Assembly: GCF_023910635.1 (NCBI RefSeq)
Contig: NZ_JAAVVZ010000007.1
Location: 62,001 to 126,000, forward strand
From: Sphingorhabdus sp.
GTDB taxonomy: Bacteria; Pseudomonadota; Alphaproteobacteria; Sphingomonadales; Sphingomonadaceae
Reading direction: 5' to 3'
Length of the DNA: 64,000 bases
The notes under the pieces are model-generated. The model was not told the origin of the DNA. It saw only the letters and a list, made by a program, of their open reading frames with translations, and ran no database searches. Shown here piece after piece: positions 1 to 10,953 of this stretch (positions are counted from its first letter, which is position 1; each line of letters starts with the position of its first letter). A program made the position numbers and the translations under genes.

Positions 1-20
1 TCTTCATCCCCCTGCCCTTC

Positions 21-1091
21 CTACAACACACAGCAATTGCGTTTGCGCCAAACCAAATAGCCCATGTCCTCTCCGATAATCGGATAAGTTCGACCTGAAC
101 CCGGCTTCATGTCGGAAGATCCAATAGGCGGACACGCCCATCGGCCTTTGACCATCGGCGATGGAACAGTCGCCTGAAAGCGATATTGCTGCTTACGCAA
201 TATCGGCATTAGATATTTGCCACAGAGCCCCTTGCTCCCCATCGTTCCCCACGCAATTCCTTGTCTGTGGAGCTTGTAGGTGAAACGCGACAGTGCAAGC
301 CGCGACGACTGGACCGGACCCACATGTTCAGCAATATTGCCGTTCATCGGGTACATTGAACCAAGACAACCAGCGCACCAAAATAATGGATCAAGCGGCA
401 ATTTAGTGGTCGCAGCACCGCAATCAGCAGCACAAGCAACCTGTGCAATCGGATTAGCAAAAAGAGCCACCTCGGGATTGATAAGCGCAGTAAGAACATC
501 ATCCTGCCAAAGGGGATCAATCTCGGTGACATACGCGATATCGAATGATGACTGCTCAAGGCAGGCCATGTCAGTGAGAAGCTCCATCCAATATAAAAGA
601 GGATAGACATACCAATGGACGTGCCATTTAGCTCCCTGCCCCGTCCCATCGACACTTCGGGCGGCCTTTCCGTAACCAATATTGAACCCGGGAGAAATTT
701 TCTTGCCGCCAAGGCTTGAAAAGCACCAAGGCTTGGTGGTCACATCTGCCAAGCGAACCGGCTCCCAAAAGCCCATCGCGACACCGATACGAGGGACCGG
801 CGACCCGCATGCACAAATTGGTGAATCAGGGTTTTTCGGATCTGGCCGATCACTAGGAATGATTTTGAGCCCACCGACCGACAATGGGAAAAGGCAAGAC
901 CAGCAGACATCGGTAATCGGATTAACAAACCGGCCAGTGCATTTGCCGGGCACATTGCCCGCACCGCTTGTTTGCGCAGAAGCACTTGGCGTAACCATAA
1001 AAGCAAACAGCAACAGGAATAGACAGCCTATCAAAAACCTTGTGCGCTGTTGAGCTAATTGCGATCTTGAAAAAATATAGGCCATGTTCAC
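21..1091 (-). CDS. traU: F-type conjugative transfer protein TraU
   Basis: Signal peptide, many Cys, TraU-like text (CWSCLFPLSVGG, DPLFWCAGCLGSMYP, GRWACPPIGSSDMKPG); last in a minus-strand tra cluster. Confidence 0.92.
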   Translation of the reverse strand: MNMAYIFSRSQLAQQRTRFLIGCLFLLLFAFMVTPSASAQTSGAGNVPGKCTGRFVNPITDVCWSCLFPLSVGGLKIIPSDRPDPKNPDSPICACGSPVPRIGVAMGFWEPVRLADVTTKPWCFSSLGGKKISPGFNIGYGKAARSVDGTGQGAKWHVHWYVYPLLYWMELLTDMACLEQSSFDIAYVTEIDPLWQDDVLTALINPEVALFANPIAQVACAADCGAATTKLPLDPLFWCAGCLGSMYPMNGNIAEHVGPVQSSRLALSRFTYKLHRQGIAWGTMGSKGLCGKYLMPILRKQQYRFQATVPSPMVKGRWACPPIGSSDMKPGSGRTYPIIGEDMGYLVWRKRNCCVL

Positions 1092-1720
1092 TGCCTCCCG
1101 ATTGCAACGGGAAATTCAGAAACGCGCATCACCTCACCAGCTTGCTCGACAACGGCAGGAACAGCCCTAATGCCGAATCGATCAGTCAAATAACCGCCCT
1201 GATCAAAATACACGCGTCGTTGATATTTGGTCATCGCATCAAGCGGAGCGCCCTTCACAAAAATCAATTTTGAATTGCTGTCTTTGTATTTTGCAATTGC
1301 CCAATCAATTTGGTCACGGTCATCGCCGTCGATGAATACAAGGGCTTGACGAACGCGCACAAAGCTAAGCGGATTAACCCTCTGGCCTTTGCGGGCTATG
1401 ACATTGCCCTTGGTGTCCAAAATATCATGTTGGACAGCAACAGTCGGATCATATACCCAACTTCTGCGCTTCACGGCCAGACCAACGCCCCATACCGGCT
1501 CAGGACGGCGCACCTTAGCTTCGGTCCGGCGCGCCAATTCAGCGTTCATCTTTTCGATGCCACCATTCGATTCTAGCGTCTTAAGTTTTTGCTCGATCGA
1601 ACGAAGCAAATCGGTTTCTGCGATCGGAAATACCGCGCCCCGTTGCCCATAGTCCTTTGCCATCGAAGGCACCGCACACAAGATGAGTGAGACGATCATG
1701 ACACGCAGGATATTCATCAC
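1088..1720 (-). CDS. traW: TraW-like conjugative transfer protein
   Basis: Signal peptide, FVRVRQALVFIDGDDRDQIDWA and GIRAVPAVVEQ motifs; 4-bp overlap with traU. Confidence 0.85.
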   Translation of the reverse strand: MMNILRVMIVSLILCAVPSMAKDYGQRGAVFPIAETDLLRSIEQKLKTLESNGGIEKMNAELARRTEAKVRRPEPVWGVGLAVKRRSWVYDPTVAVQHDILDTKGNVIARKGQRVNPLSFVRVRQALVFIDGDDRDQIDWAIAKYKDSNSKLIFVKGAPLDAMTKYQRRVYFDQGGYLTDRFGIRAVPAVVEQAGEVMRVSEFPVAIGRQ

Positions 1721-2304
1721 AGTATCAACTTATCGGCGACACCAACGAGCTGGCGCTTACACACAAAACCGATGTCGCCATAGCGACTGTCAAATCCATC
1801 AGGATGACGCGAGCCCATGTAAAAACAATCATTGGGAATGACGCCTGTAGGCCCGGGCCGCAAAACCTCGCCGACGGATGAACGCGGTTTGATGAATGCT
1901 ACTTGCACTTCACCTCGCGCTACCGAACGAGGGTTCGTCCTCTTGTTATCGCTCGGCCCAAAGCGCACAAACACGCGCGCGCCGCGATGAACAATTTCGT
2001 CGCCGGGCACACCGTAGACAATCTTGCCAAATGCGCTTGGAACCTTACCAAAATGCTTTTCAACAATCGGACCTCGAGGCGGTACAAAAAAAGCTACATC
2101 ACCACGTTTGGGAATTTTGCCTGTTTCAACAATGTATGCCCAATTAGGTAGTGAAGGTGACCTGTTGATCAAAAACAGATGCGAGCGCGCATAAATGTCT
2201 AATGCAAACCACGCACCAATGGCTGCCAAGCCACCCAGCATCCAAATGCCGCGTCGCGCTAGAGTACCAGGCTTGGATTTTGCATTATCGAGCGTATACG
2301 CCAC
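1717..2304 (-). CDS. traF: TraF-like S26 family signal peptidase of the T4SS
   Basis: S26 signature text (GDVAFFVPP, VYGVPGDEI, FYMGSRHPDGFDSRYGDIG); likely GTG start at 2304. Confidence 0.82.
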   Translation of the reverse strand: MAYTLDNAKSKPGTLARRGIWMLGGLAAIGAWFALDIYARSHLFLINRSPSLPNWAYIVETGKIPKRGDVAFFVPPRGPIVEKHFGKVPSAFGKIVYGVPGDEIVHRGARVFVRFGPSDNKRTNPRSVARGEVQVAFIKPRSSVGEVLRPGPTGVIPNDCFYMGSRHPDGFDSRYGDIGFVCKRQLVGVADKLIL

Positions 2305-2886
2305 CTCTGGCCTCCAAATATGCTGGCTCTCGTGTGCCAACACCCGTTTCCAAAGGCGGCACAACAGCGCGCGGCTGCATTTGAGCTGAACCAGGAGAGA
2401 TTTGGCCAACATTTACACTTGCGCTGAGACGCGGAGGAGGATTGTCCAATATATACTGGCCAACCTCTGCACGCACTTGCGGCGTGATATCGGGCGCAGA
2501 ACCCGAAACCACAGCTTCGCCAACAATAAGTGTTTCGCCCAAGGCGGCTCGCTTACGAAGCACCATTTCAAGCCCCGCAAGATAATGGCGCGTATCGGCT
2601 TCAACCTGTTCTGGGCTTCCGCCGCTTCTTGCCTGCGCAGAGACAAAATCATTTGCCATAGCTGCAAGATTGACCGCAACAACACGGCGGCCTTCCAACG
2701 CCATGACCTGCTTGCTTATCCAAACACTCCACAAAACAGCGATAATCAAAACTGCGCCCGCGATTATTTGACGCCAACTAAAACCGGCAAAGCCGTCACT
2801 TTTCTTCGCACGATATGCGACCGGCTCGGCCTTGTTAACTGAAGTAATTTGGGCAGCGGCCTGATTGATAGGAGCATCAATATTCA
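2285..2886 (-). CDS. TrbI-like T4SS inner-membrane protein
   Basis: Single N-terminal TM, position between traC and traF, ATG at 2886. Confidence 0.65.
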
Positions 2887-3237
2887 TAGCGTATCTCCCG
2901 GGCGCACACAGAAACAACCCCTCAACGTCTGTATGAAATATGGACCCCGGATAAGGCAAACCAACATAAAGACCGTGATAAAAGAGCGCATGAAGTCCAA
3001 TTGAAAGGCGACGCGAGCGGCGCTCCCCGCCGCCAGATAATGATCAGCCAAATTGTCGATTTCGGTAAAGAAGCCTAAAAAGCTGGCATTGGCGAGCATC
3101 GCAAAAAGTATGAAGAAGATGCCCAATGCTATCGACAAATTGACAAGACACCACACCACTGCCGCGACGGTGAAATACATCAGGCTCGCAACCGCGGCCC
3201 TGAAACCGGCATGCTCTTGGACGGCCATTTTGCTCAT
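2884..3237 (-). CDS. Hypothetical membrane protein of the tra operon
   Basis: Two to three hydrophobic segments; ATG at 3237 overlaps the traC stop. Confidence 0.6.
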   Translation of the reverse strand: MSKMAVQEHAGFRAAVASLMYFTVAAVVWCLVNLSIALGIFFILFAMLANASFLGFFTEIDNLADHYLAAGSAARVAFQLDFMRSFITVFMLVCLIRGPYFIQTLRGCFCVRPGDTL

Positions 3238-5810
3238 TCGGCTGCCTCCTGATACTGCTCTTGGGTCACGCTCCATTTTGAAGTGTCATTTGGATAGGCT
3301 ACCCGCTCAATGGCCTGAGCCATCGGCAAACCCTGGGCAACCAAGGCATCGACATCCGCAAAAACCTGAGGGCTCGATGAATAAACAGTTGCAGAATATG
3401 GATCGAGTACAAGCCGACCCCGAGCCAACATGTCCGGCCCCTTGATAAGCAGATCTGAATACTCAACGCCGTTACGCTTAAGCGACCGCATCATCGTTTC
3501 GACACCTTCATTCATGTCGAACCGGTCAAGTTTCTTAAAATCCGAAATGGTTTCTGACTTTTGCTGCAAGATAATGAACCAGTCGCTGTTTTCGAGCGCT
3601 GCAATTGACCCTTCTGACTTATAATAATCGTTTAAGGACTGCGTTGCGGTAATAAGCGAAGCGCCGTATTTCCGGCAGGTACGCGCATAGGTTTCCACAA
3701 AATCGGCCATTGAGCCTCCTTTGAGCAACTGCCAAGCTTCGTCGAGCAGCAGCGCTTTACGCGTCGAACGATCTTTACGCATCGCCTGGCTCGACAAGAA
3801 CATGATAGCTGTCAACACAACCGACCGGAGCTCTTCGCGTGCGGATAAATCCGATAACTCAAAGACCGTCAGCGCAGCCCCAATCTTTAGTGTCGACTGT
3901 CCGACAAAAAACTGGCCATACGTGCCAGTGGCGGAAAATGGACGCATTGCAATCGATAGTGCTTCAGCCTGAGGATGCGCGACATCACCCAATCGCTGGA
4001 TGACACCATCAATGGACCCATTGGTGCCATTCTCTTCCCATTCGTCATTGACCGCACCATCAATCAGCCCACGTTCAGTATCATCGAGACGGTCAAGATG
4101 GCGGCCCATTTGGCCAATGATTGATTTAAGCATCGCAATACAATCTAACTTATAGTCAGCATCACGCGCAGCTTCATTGGCATCAATCATTGAAAACGGA
4201 TTCAGACAAAATCCCGAACTCATGGTAAACTCGACAAAATCGCCGCCCTGCAATTTGCAACTATGCTCAAAGCTGCGGCCATCATCGATCACGATCACCT
4301 TGGCACCGGCACCAACAAACGCAGTCGTGATTTCCTGAAGCGCAACCGACTTGCCCGAGCCAGATTTACCAAACACAGCAACATTATGGTTGCCGGCTGT
4401 GTTTTCGAACGGTGACCAGAAAAAAGGCTGTCCGCGAACGCCAAGCAACAATAAATGCGGAATACTGCCGCCATTATACTCACCTTGAAGCGGAGCAATA
4501 TTGGCAACGGTCGTCGTGAGCATGGTCCGCATGCGCTTAAGACGATCAAAGTCACGCGCGAGACCATTAGCCATCGTCAACGGTATAACCGATAATAGCC
4601 CAGGCATCTGCAGAAAGCGTTCGTCTTGCAATTCCCACCCGCAAGCTTTGTAAACCGCCTTCAAACTTCGCTCATTGGCATCGGCCGTGCCCATTTGGGA
4701 ATAACTGACAACACCGTAAAAAACACGGACCAGCTTTTGGCCCTGCCTCAGTTGCTCCTGCACAAATTCCCACTCACGTGACTGATCTCGCACTTGGGGC
4801 ATAAGCCGCGCTGATTTTGAATCTGCTAAGCTCGTCGTCCGCATAAACTTGAATGCAGCTCTTGAAGTAGCGGCTTGTTCATCGGGATATTCAATTGCAA
4901 GGACGGTTGCCACAGGACAAGGCATACGCAGCTTATCAACATAAGGATCGCCGATCAGACGCGCCGTGTCCCAAGGAGCCCAGCGCGGCGGTAGGTTGCG
5001 AATTGCATAGCACCGCACGTCAAAGCGGTCAGGCACAACATCACCAATGTCAGGCGTACCATCTTCCAACGACCCAATTGCCCGGAAGCGTTCCGTACGC
5101 AATAATATCCGCTCCGGTGCGACCACAATTTCCATATCACGCCGCACAGCTTGATCAGCAATTGGATCGAAGCGGTTATAGTCAACCACATCTTCACCCG
5201 AGAACGTTGTCGGTGATGTAAGATCATCAATGAGCTTTAGAAGTCCAACAGGCTCAAGCGACGCTGATTGCACCTCAATAGAGCGCAGCATTGACATCAT
5301 CGATTCCCGCAAAGCAACGAGCTCCTCGTCTGCAACATTTTTGCCTTCAGGAACGCCAAGCGAGACAAAAACACGGTGATGTCTTAAATGAAATGGTGCG
5401 TCTTTTGATAAACTGCCCCACACACCTGCTTCAAGGTGAGCGTCCCTATGCCTCGCGATCGCTTCATAGATTCCGCCGGCACGACGACGCGGCAAAAACC
5501 ACTTGCCCATTGCTTCTGTGATCCGCGGACTCATCCACTGCAAAATCTGGATGGCAGTCCCATCAGGAATGCCTTCAGACAAAAATTGCGCGATAATTTC
5601 ACTTGTTCGCGTATCACCGCCAACCAAGGGAGATATTTCCAAGATCCATCCGCGAGATGCGCTATTGTAATAAATACCCGATTTTGGATCAAAACTTCGA
5701 TAAGGTAACCATGCGGCCAGCATCGGAATAGCTGTTGAGGGAGGTGTTACATCAACCTTCTTGGGGCCGCCAAGCAGGTCAGCGATCAGCTTATTAAGAA
5801 AGCCGGTCAT
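3234..5810 (-). CDS. traC: TraC/VirB4 T4SS ATPase
   Basis: 858 aa; Walker A GKSGSGKS, ALLLDEAWQLL Walker B, TraC C-terminal text. Confidence 0.95.
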   Translation of the reverse strand: MTGFLNKLIADLLGGPKKVDVTPPSTAIPMLAAWLPYRSFDPKSGIYYNSASRGWILEISPLVGGDTRTSEIIAQFLSEGIPDGTAIQILQWMSPRITEAMGKWFLPRRRAGGIYEAIARHRDAHLEAGVWGSLSKDAPFHLRHHRVFVSLGVPEGKNVADEELVALRESMMSMLRSIEVQSASLEPVGLLKLIDDLTSPTTFSGEDVVDYNRFDPIADQAVRRDMEIVVAPERILLRTERFRAIGSLEDGTPDIGDVVPDRFDVRCYAIRNLPPRWAPWDTARLIGDPYVDKLRMPCPVATVLAIEYPDEQAATSRAAFKFMRTTSLADSKSARLMPQVRDQSREWEFVQEQLRQGQKLVRVFYGVVSYSQMGTADANERSLKAVYKACGWELQDERFLQMPGLLSVIPLTMANGLARDFDRLKRMRTMLTTTVANIAPLQGEYNGGSIPHLLLLGVRGQPFFWSPFENTAGNHNVAVFGKSGSGKSVALQEITTAFVGAGAKVIVIDDGRSFEHSCKLQGGDFVEFTMSSGFCLNPFSMIDANEAARDADYKLDCIAMLKSIIGQMGRHLDRLDDTERGLIDGAVNDEWEENGTNGSIDGVIQRLGDVAHPQAEALSIAMRPFSATGTYGQFFVGQSTLKIGAALTVFELSDLSAREELRSVVLTAIMFLSSQAMRKDRSTRKALLLDEAWQLLKGGSMADFVETYARTCRKYGASLITATQSLNDYYKSEGSIAALENSDWFIILQQKSETISDFKKLDRFDMNEGVETMMRSLKRNGVEYSDLLIKGPDMLARGRLVLDPYSATVYSSSPQVFADVDALVAQGLPMAQAIERVAYPNDTSKWSVTQEQYQEAAE

Positions 5811-6472
5811 CGCTGATCATCCAGCGGCGCTTCCGGGAAAGACGGTGCTGCCACATTGGGCGATGCAACCGAGATACCAGAATTAGCGGCTTGACCAGTT
5901 GACGTATTTGTCGCTGCACGCGCCACACTCTGATTGTCATCTTGAGAAACGAATGTCGAAGCATCAGAAGACGTTTTTAGTCTCCGCTCAACGTCAGCGC
6001 GTATGCGCTCAACAGGCCCATCTCCAAGCTTTGTCTCACTCCCATCGGCGACCGATGTTTTGACATTGGGCATTGCATCAAGCGCCGGCGCGCCCGATGC
6101 AAGTTCGACGATCGAAAGACGTGACTTGACGGCTTGTTCATTTGCCGATGCCGACACTGACATCTGCGGCACCACGTCCAATTCAGCATACACAACAGCC
6201 TGATCGCGCCACCTGCCGAACCTATCTTGCCTTGCCGGCAATATAATCTTCAGGGCCGAAGCAGAATGCATGCCCGCTGCGGGCGCGGCAAAAGCAGCAT
6301 TTGATTCAGACTGAATATCCATGCTGGCAACAGCTTGATCATCGATTGCACTTGTTGGTGAACATATTCCATCAGGAGCGTTACACACAAAATTGCCTTT
6401 AACATTCCCACCGATTGCCGCGCAGCCTGCAAGCAGCGGAGTTATCGCAAATATCAAAAAAGATGCTCGCAT
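5807..6472 (-). CDS. traV: TraV-like lipoprotein
   Basis: Lipobox LLAGC at the N-terminus; position between traC and dsbC/traB; ATG at 6472. Confidence 0.75.
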   Translation of the reverse strand: MRASFLIFAITPLLAGCAAIGGNVKGNFVCNAPDGICSPTSAIDDQAVASMDIQSESNAAFAAPAAGMHSASALKIILPARQDRFGRWRDQAVVYAELDVVPQMSVSASANEQAVKSRLSIVELASGAPALDAMPNVKTSVADGSETKLGDGPVERIRADVERRLKTSSDASTFVSQDDNQSVARAATNTSTGQAANSGISVASPNVAAPSFPEAPLDDQR

Positions 6473-7308
6473 CACGAGCCTCCCTTCAACCAATTTTCGA
6501 GAAACTCTTTGGGTCTGTACCCAACCAGAACAGTGCCATCCTTGCGGACGATGATAGGCGTCCCGCTAAAACCGTGGGCACGTGCAAATTGCTCATTGGC
6601 GTCCAGGCCCGAAGTATCGCAACTCGAAGTGGGCAAGGGATCGTTCCGATAGGCCGCTAAAACCGCCTTTGCCTTATCCTTTGCACAATAGACCTTGTTG
6701 GAAATATCGCGCGTTCCAAGCGTCGATATTGGCCGCTCAATCACCTTCACATTCATTGTCTCAAGTGCCGCAGCCAAAGATCTGCAATAGCCACAACGAA
6801 AATCGGTGAATATCGTGACAGGCTCGCCTTGGGGCTTACCCCAAATAATTGCTCCGGTTTTGCCAAGTTGAGACAAATCGATTTTACGCTGTGTGCCCGC
6901 AGATTCCACGCCTCCTGCGTTTCTCGCGGCTTGCGCAATGCCTGAAATTTCTTGACTTTCATCCCCGCCAGCACCCGCAGCACCGCCCAAAAGCATAGAA
7001 GGATTAATTTCGAGCAATTTTGCCGCAGTCATGTCCTGACGCGTTTCCATGTCATAAACACGGCCGACAAACAGATAGCGCGCCTTGCCGTCAACGTAGA
7101 ACAAATTGTTGCCGGCAACGACCTCGCACAGGCCGTCGAGCTTATTGCAATCAATCGCTGACACCGCTGTTTTGGGCAGGCGTGTTTTCAAAGCCTCAGT
7201 CACACGGGCTGCATCTAACGGAGCACTTGCATAAACAGTAGATGCTAAAAGCGCGATCGCGACCGTTATTGCACCAATCAGCTTCAACTTCATCACCTGC
7301 TCCTTCAA
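6472..7308 (-). CDS. DsbC-like thiol:disulfide interchange protein
   Basis: FRCGYCR active site in a thioredoxin-like fold, N-terminal DsbC dimerisation text, signal peptide. Confidence 0.87.
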   Translation of the reverse strand: MKEQVMKLKLIGAITVAIALLASTVYASAPLDAARVTEALKTRLPKTAVSAIDCNKLDGLCEVVAGNNLFYVDGKARYLFVGRVYDMETRQDMTAAKLLEINPSMLLGGAAGAGGDESQEISGIAQAARNAGGVESAGTQRKIDLSQLGKTGAIIWGKPQGEPVTIFTDFRCGYCRSLAAALETMNVKVIERPISTLGTRDISNKVYCAKDKAKAVLAAYRNDPLPTSSCDTSGLDANEQFARAHGFSGTPIIVRKDGTVLVGYRPKEFLENWLKGGS

Positions 7309-8654
7309 TTGCGGATGAACACACCTTCGAGGAATACAATTTCGACCTCGATGCCTGTCGGCATCTCAATGACTGGCTGATATTGTTCGGCACGCTCGAT
7401 CAGATATTGCGACAACATGTCGCCAGCTTGCGCCACACCCTCACCAAGGCCGCCTTGCGCTATCTCTCCGGCTGACAATTTTTGCCTCTCGCCATTTACA
7501 ACTGTCGTATTTCCCGAAAGGATACCTTGGGTGTTTGCGCCAAAGCCGCGACCGACGCCCCCTACGAGCCCAGCCATAAACGCCTGCATCGTCAAACTAC
7601 CTTCCCGGCTGACAACGCGGCCACGCACACCAGTTTTACCACCAAACGCGATAAAACCTTTGACTTCGCTTTCTGCAAACCGACCGCCTGGTTGTGGACA
7701 GGTCATTTTAGCGAGGCGCACATAGACTTTTTCGGACGACAGATCGCCCCTTGCCGCACCATTGACCAAGCATCCCTCGATCCGTGTCGTCAAAACTTTG
7801 CCATTCAGCGTCACAGAACGTGCAGGTCCGGTTATACGAAGCACTACAGGCAAAGGATCTGACTGGGATTGTACACTGGATGCGGCATCAACGCCTACAA
7901 TGACCCTCGCACGGGCGTAGCTGTTTGCAGGCAAATAGCTCGGGCTATCGGTCACAACCATGTTTCCGCGCTCAGGCGCCTGTGACTGAGCGGTGACAAG
8001 CAAACCTGCAGCAGCTGTAGTCGAGGCAAAATTAATGACCTTCAGCTCTCCGCGCGACAACACCGGCAGCGGGACATCTCCTGCCTGCGGTGCATAGCCT
8101 GCCGGACCTTGCGGTCCATATAATGCTCTTGGTCCAGCTCCATTGCTGGCAGCATTGGCTTGGACCGATGCCAGCTGCTGTTTCAGCTGTTGATTTTCAC
8201 TTTCGTAAGCCGACACAACGCGCGAACCGTCCGAGGCCATATTTTGGTTTTCAGAGCGGAGCGCATCAATCTCGCTTTGCAGATCATCAAACTGCCTACC
8301 TTGACCTCGCAGTGCCCGAATTTGATTGTCCTGCGCGGTCAGCCTATTCTCCGACATCGCGAGCCACTCTTTTTCAGACAGGTTTTTCGATGCCAAGTCA
8401 TCGGTTGAGACCTGAATACTCTGCCCACTCTGTTTGGCTGCAATGTCGACCTCATTCCCGCCATCGGCACCTGTAAAAAACAGCCAATAAGCCGCGGCAA
8501 TTACCAGCACCGAGCCGCCTGCAAGTAATAACATCCGCTGACGCCTTTCAACGCCGTCATTGACGGTAAGATCAACACCTTCGGGCACAGCCGGCTTTGC
8601 TGGATCGACGCTTCTATCCCTGCGCTTCTTGAACAAACTGCCCAATCCAGCCAT
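7305..8654 (-). CDS. traB: TraB/VirB10-like T4SS protein
   Basis: N-terminal TM, coiled coil, C-terminal TrbI/VirB10-like region. Confidence 0.9.
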   Translation of the reverse strand: MAGLGSLFKKRRDRSVDPAKPAVPEGVDLTVNDGVERRQRMLLLAGGSVLVIAAAYWLFFTGADGGNEVDIAAKQSGQSIQVSTDDLASKNLSEKEWLAMSENRLTAQDNQIRALRGQGRQFDDLQSEIDALRSENQNMASDGSRVVSAYESENQQLKQQLASVQANAASNGAGPRALYGPQGPAGYAPQAGDVPLPVLSRGELKVINFASTTAAAGLLVTAQSQAPERGNMVVTDSPSYLPANSYARARVIVGVDAASSVQSQSDPLPVVLRITGPARSVTLNGKVLTTRIEGCLVNGAARGDLSSEKVYVRLAKMTCPQPGGRFAESEVKGFIAFGGKTGVRGRVVSREGSLTMQAFMAGLVGGVGRGFGANTQGILSGNTTVVNGERQKLSAGEIAQGGLGEGVAQAGDMLSQYLIERAEQYQPVIEMPTGIEVEIVFLEGVFIRN

Positions 8655-8887
8655 TATCTGGTCTCCGTAGCTGACTGATGATTTAGAGTTTTGGTGACCG
8701 AGCCGCCCATACGGTGCCGCACATGCGCTTCACGCAATATCGCATCCCGCTCAGCTTCAAATTTGCGCAATTTCTGCCTGTCGGGTTCACGTGCCATAAT
8801 ATTCTGAGGCGCTGCGGCCTCAAGGATCATCACGCCAATCATTGAAAGGCTAAGTAATGCGGCCATAAAATGTGCAATTCCAATCAT
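8654..8887 (-). CDS. Small hypothetical protein in the tra operon
   Basis: Overlaps traK and abuts traB; one TM segment. Confidence 0.55.
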   Translation of the reverse strand: MIGIAHFMAALLSLSMIGVMILEAAAPQNIMAREPDRQKLRKFEAERDAILREAHVRHRMGGSVTKTLNHQSATETR

Positions 8888-9702
8888 GGCGACATCCTTT
8901 GCGAACGCGTAACAACATATGCCGTTGTAACTTGCCCTCCCGCCAGACTTGAGTTTGCTATTGCCACCGCAAGCGCGCCAGGTGGCGCAACATCGCTTTC
9001 GGAAAGAACGACCGGTTCTTTTGTCATATTCTCGATACGAATGGCTCGGCCAACCATTTCCAGACCTTCATATTCTGCGAGCAACTGGACCGAAAGATTG
9101 CCTACCTTGACAGGAACCAATGGCGATTTGCGCATCCTGTACCCAGGAACAACCCTTTGCGATGCCATTGCTTGCACCAGCCTTACCGCTGTCTCGTCGC
9201 CATCAGGAGCCACTTCATCGCCCTCCAACTGTGCAACATCAGATTTTATTTCGGCGGTCGGATTGGACAGAAATATTTGCTGTGCTTCAATCGCTTCAAC
9301 GCGGCACGCAAATTTATACACATAGCCCTTTTTGCTAGTGCCAAAAAACGACAGGGTTTTGGGGCGAAAGCCATCGGGAACCGAAATATAAATGTCGCCG
9401 CGTGTAGGCTCATTCACCACCGAAAAATCATCAAGCGCATTGCTTGGCTGAATTTTTGATACACTCGCAAATTCGTCGCCAAGCAGACTTACGCGCGTCA
9501 AATCTTTTTTCGACGCAATGCACTCCACACGGCTATTATCCTCGACCATCACAGTTTGATCAGCCCAGGCAGGTGAAGCAGCCACAAATAGCAATGCCGA
9601 CAAAAGCGTAAAACCTGCGCATTGCTCTCCAACACGCCCTGTGCGGGACAACAAAACTACACCGACTACAAAAGTTGCGAGCATTGCGATCTCCATCATC
9701 TT
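8884..9702 (-). CDS. traK: TraK-like secretin-associated protein
   Basis: Signal/TM N-terminus, TraK-like beta-rich sequence, operon position. Confidence 0.8.
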   Translation of the reverse strand, partial: KMMEIAMLATFVVGVVLLSRTGRVGEQCAGFTLLSALLFVAASPAWADQTVMVEDNSRVECIASKKDLTRVSLLGDEFASVSKIQPSNALDDFSVVNEPTRGDIYISVPDGFRPKTLSFFGTSKKGYVYKFACRVEAIEAQQIFLSNPTAEIKSDVAQLEGDEVAPDGDETAVRLVQAMASQRVVPGYRMRKSPLVPVKVGNLSVQLLAEYEGLEMVGRAIRIENMTKEPVVLSESDVAPPGALAVAIANSSLAGGQVTTAYVVTRSQRMSP

Positions 9703-9703
9703 G

Positions 9704-10294
9704 TCATCCAGCTTGCGCTGAAGACAAGGAAGCGCCATGAGCATTGTTCTCAACGACAGCGCCAAAGCCGGTGAGCCGCAGCTCGATCCCAGTGTATGTC
9801 CAGTCAAAGCGGAATGTTCGTTTAACCGCTCCCACCTCGGACCGGCCAACAAGCGTATGCAAAGTGCCTGACACTTCAGACGTCAACGCTTCGGGATCGA
9901 CCTTCATCCGTTCAAGCGTGAAATATTGAGAAACACTTGACCCGCGCTGATCGGCAACGATCTTGAGCAAGTCACCCTTGATCTTGCCATGCGCCGAGGG
10001 GTGCACAATCTTGAGCACCTCCTCAAGCCAGTAATCAACACTCTGCGGTGTTCGATTGAACATCAACAACGCGCTATCGCGCGTTACGAGTTCCAAATAT
10101 TCTTTTGTTACGCCTGATGTCGAAAGAATAATCTGACGACTTAAAACTGGCTGCAATACAACCTCGCGGTCACGCGCCGATGCAGAGATAAGCGCAAATA
10201 TGGCGACGATGCCAAAACCAACGCTGGCCAAGACAAGCATGTTGCGCTGTTTTAATACCCTTTGGGCTTGCGCCTGACTGAATCCAATTTCCAT
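9704..10294 (-). CDS. traE: TraE-like T4SS protein
   Basis: ~196 aa, N-terminal TM, TraE family pattern, position between traL and traK. Confidence 0.85.
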   Translation of the reverse strand: MEIGFSQAQAQRVLKQRNMLVLASVGFGIVAIFALISASARDREVVLQPVLSRQIILSTSGVTKEYLELVTRDSALLMFNRTPQSVDYWLEEVLKIVHPSAHGKIKGDLLKIVADQRGSSVSQYFTLERMKVDPEALTSEVSGTLHTLVGRSEVGAVKRTFRFDWTYTGIELRLTGFGAVVENNAHGASLSSAQAG

Positions 10295-10298
10295 GATT

Positions 10299-10613
10299 TT
10301 ATCCCGCCATCACACGAAGGTGGGAAGGAGGAACGGTTCTGACCCCTGTTACTTTTGAAGGAAGATACCAAAAAGCTGCATGTATCAGCCAAGAACTAGC
10401 GCGCCCCGCTTTTGCCTTACGAAGAACCCACCAACCCAAAATGCCAAATACAATTCCCCAAACGATAAGCTGCGTCAAAATCCCGATAAAAAACGGTCCA
10501 GCCATCACGACAAACTCGTCGATGGTCCAAAACCCAATTCTTTCGGGCTCGTCGAGCCTTCCTGGAATAACATAACGATCCAAAACCGTCCCTCCCTCCA
10601 TGTCTGCGAGCAA
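10299..10613 (-). CDS. traL: TraL-like T4SS protein
   Basis: 104 aa, YVIPGRLDEPERIGFWTIDEF start typical of TraL. Confidence 0.87.
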   Translation of the reverse strand: MLADMEGGTVLDRYVIPGRLDEPERIGFWTIDEFVVMAGPFFIGILTQLIVWGIVFGILGWWVLRKAKAGRASSWLIHAAFWYLPSKVTGVRTVPPSHLRVMAG

Positions 10614-10632
10614 GCCCGCCTACATTTCAAAA

Positions 10633-10953
10633 TCAAATGATTGCGGTTATTGAAGATGTGACGATTGGAACGCCGGTGCCAACCGCAATCCCAACGCCCA
10701 CAGGAAGAGCAATCTGACCCATCGCAAAGCGGCCAGAGGCCATGGCGGCAATACCAAGCGCCAAGGAAATCAACGTGATGATCTTACCACCTGACCCTTG
10801 GAGAAAACCGCTAAACTTGGTGAAAGCGGTATCGAAAGTAGTATCCGCACCTGCAAAAGCAGGGCCTGCAGCGATGATTGCCAAAGCAAAAACAAAAACT
10901 GCAATTAAAAGCATGTGCCGTTGCACCATGCCCGGTTTTATAGAAAGTTGCAT
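10633..10953 (-). CDS. TraA-like pilin
   Basis: ~100 aa, signal peptide plus two hydrophobic helices, first gene of the tra operon. Confidence 0.65.
   Translation of the reverse strand: MQLSIKPGMVQRHMLLIAVFVFALAIIAAGPAFAGADTTFDTAFTKFSGFLQGSGGKIITLISLALGIAAMASGRFAMGQIALPVGVGIAVGTGVPIVTSSITAII

Noticed and set aside
7417-8476. Plus-strand ORFs over traB
   Set aside because: Antisense shadows of traB; no family-like sequence and no plausible operon.
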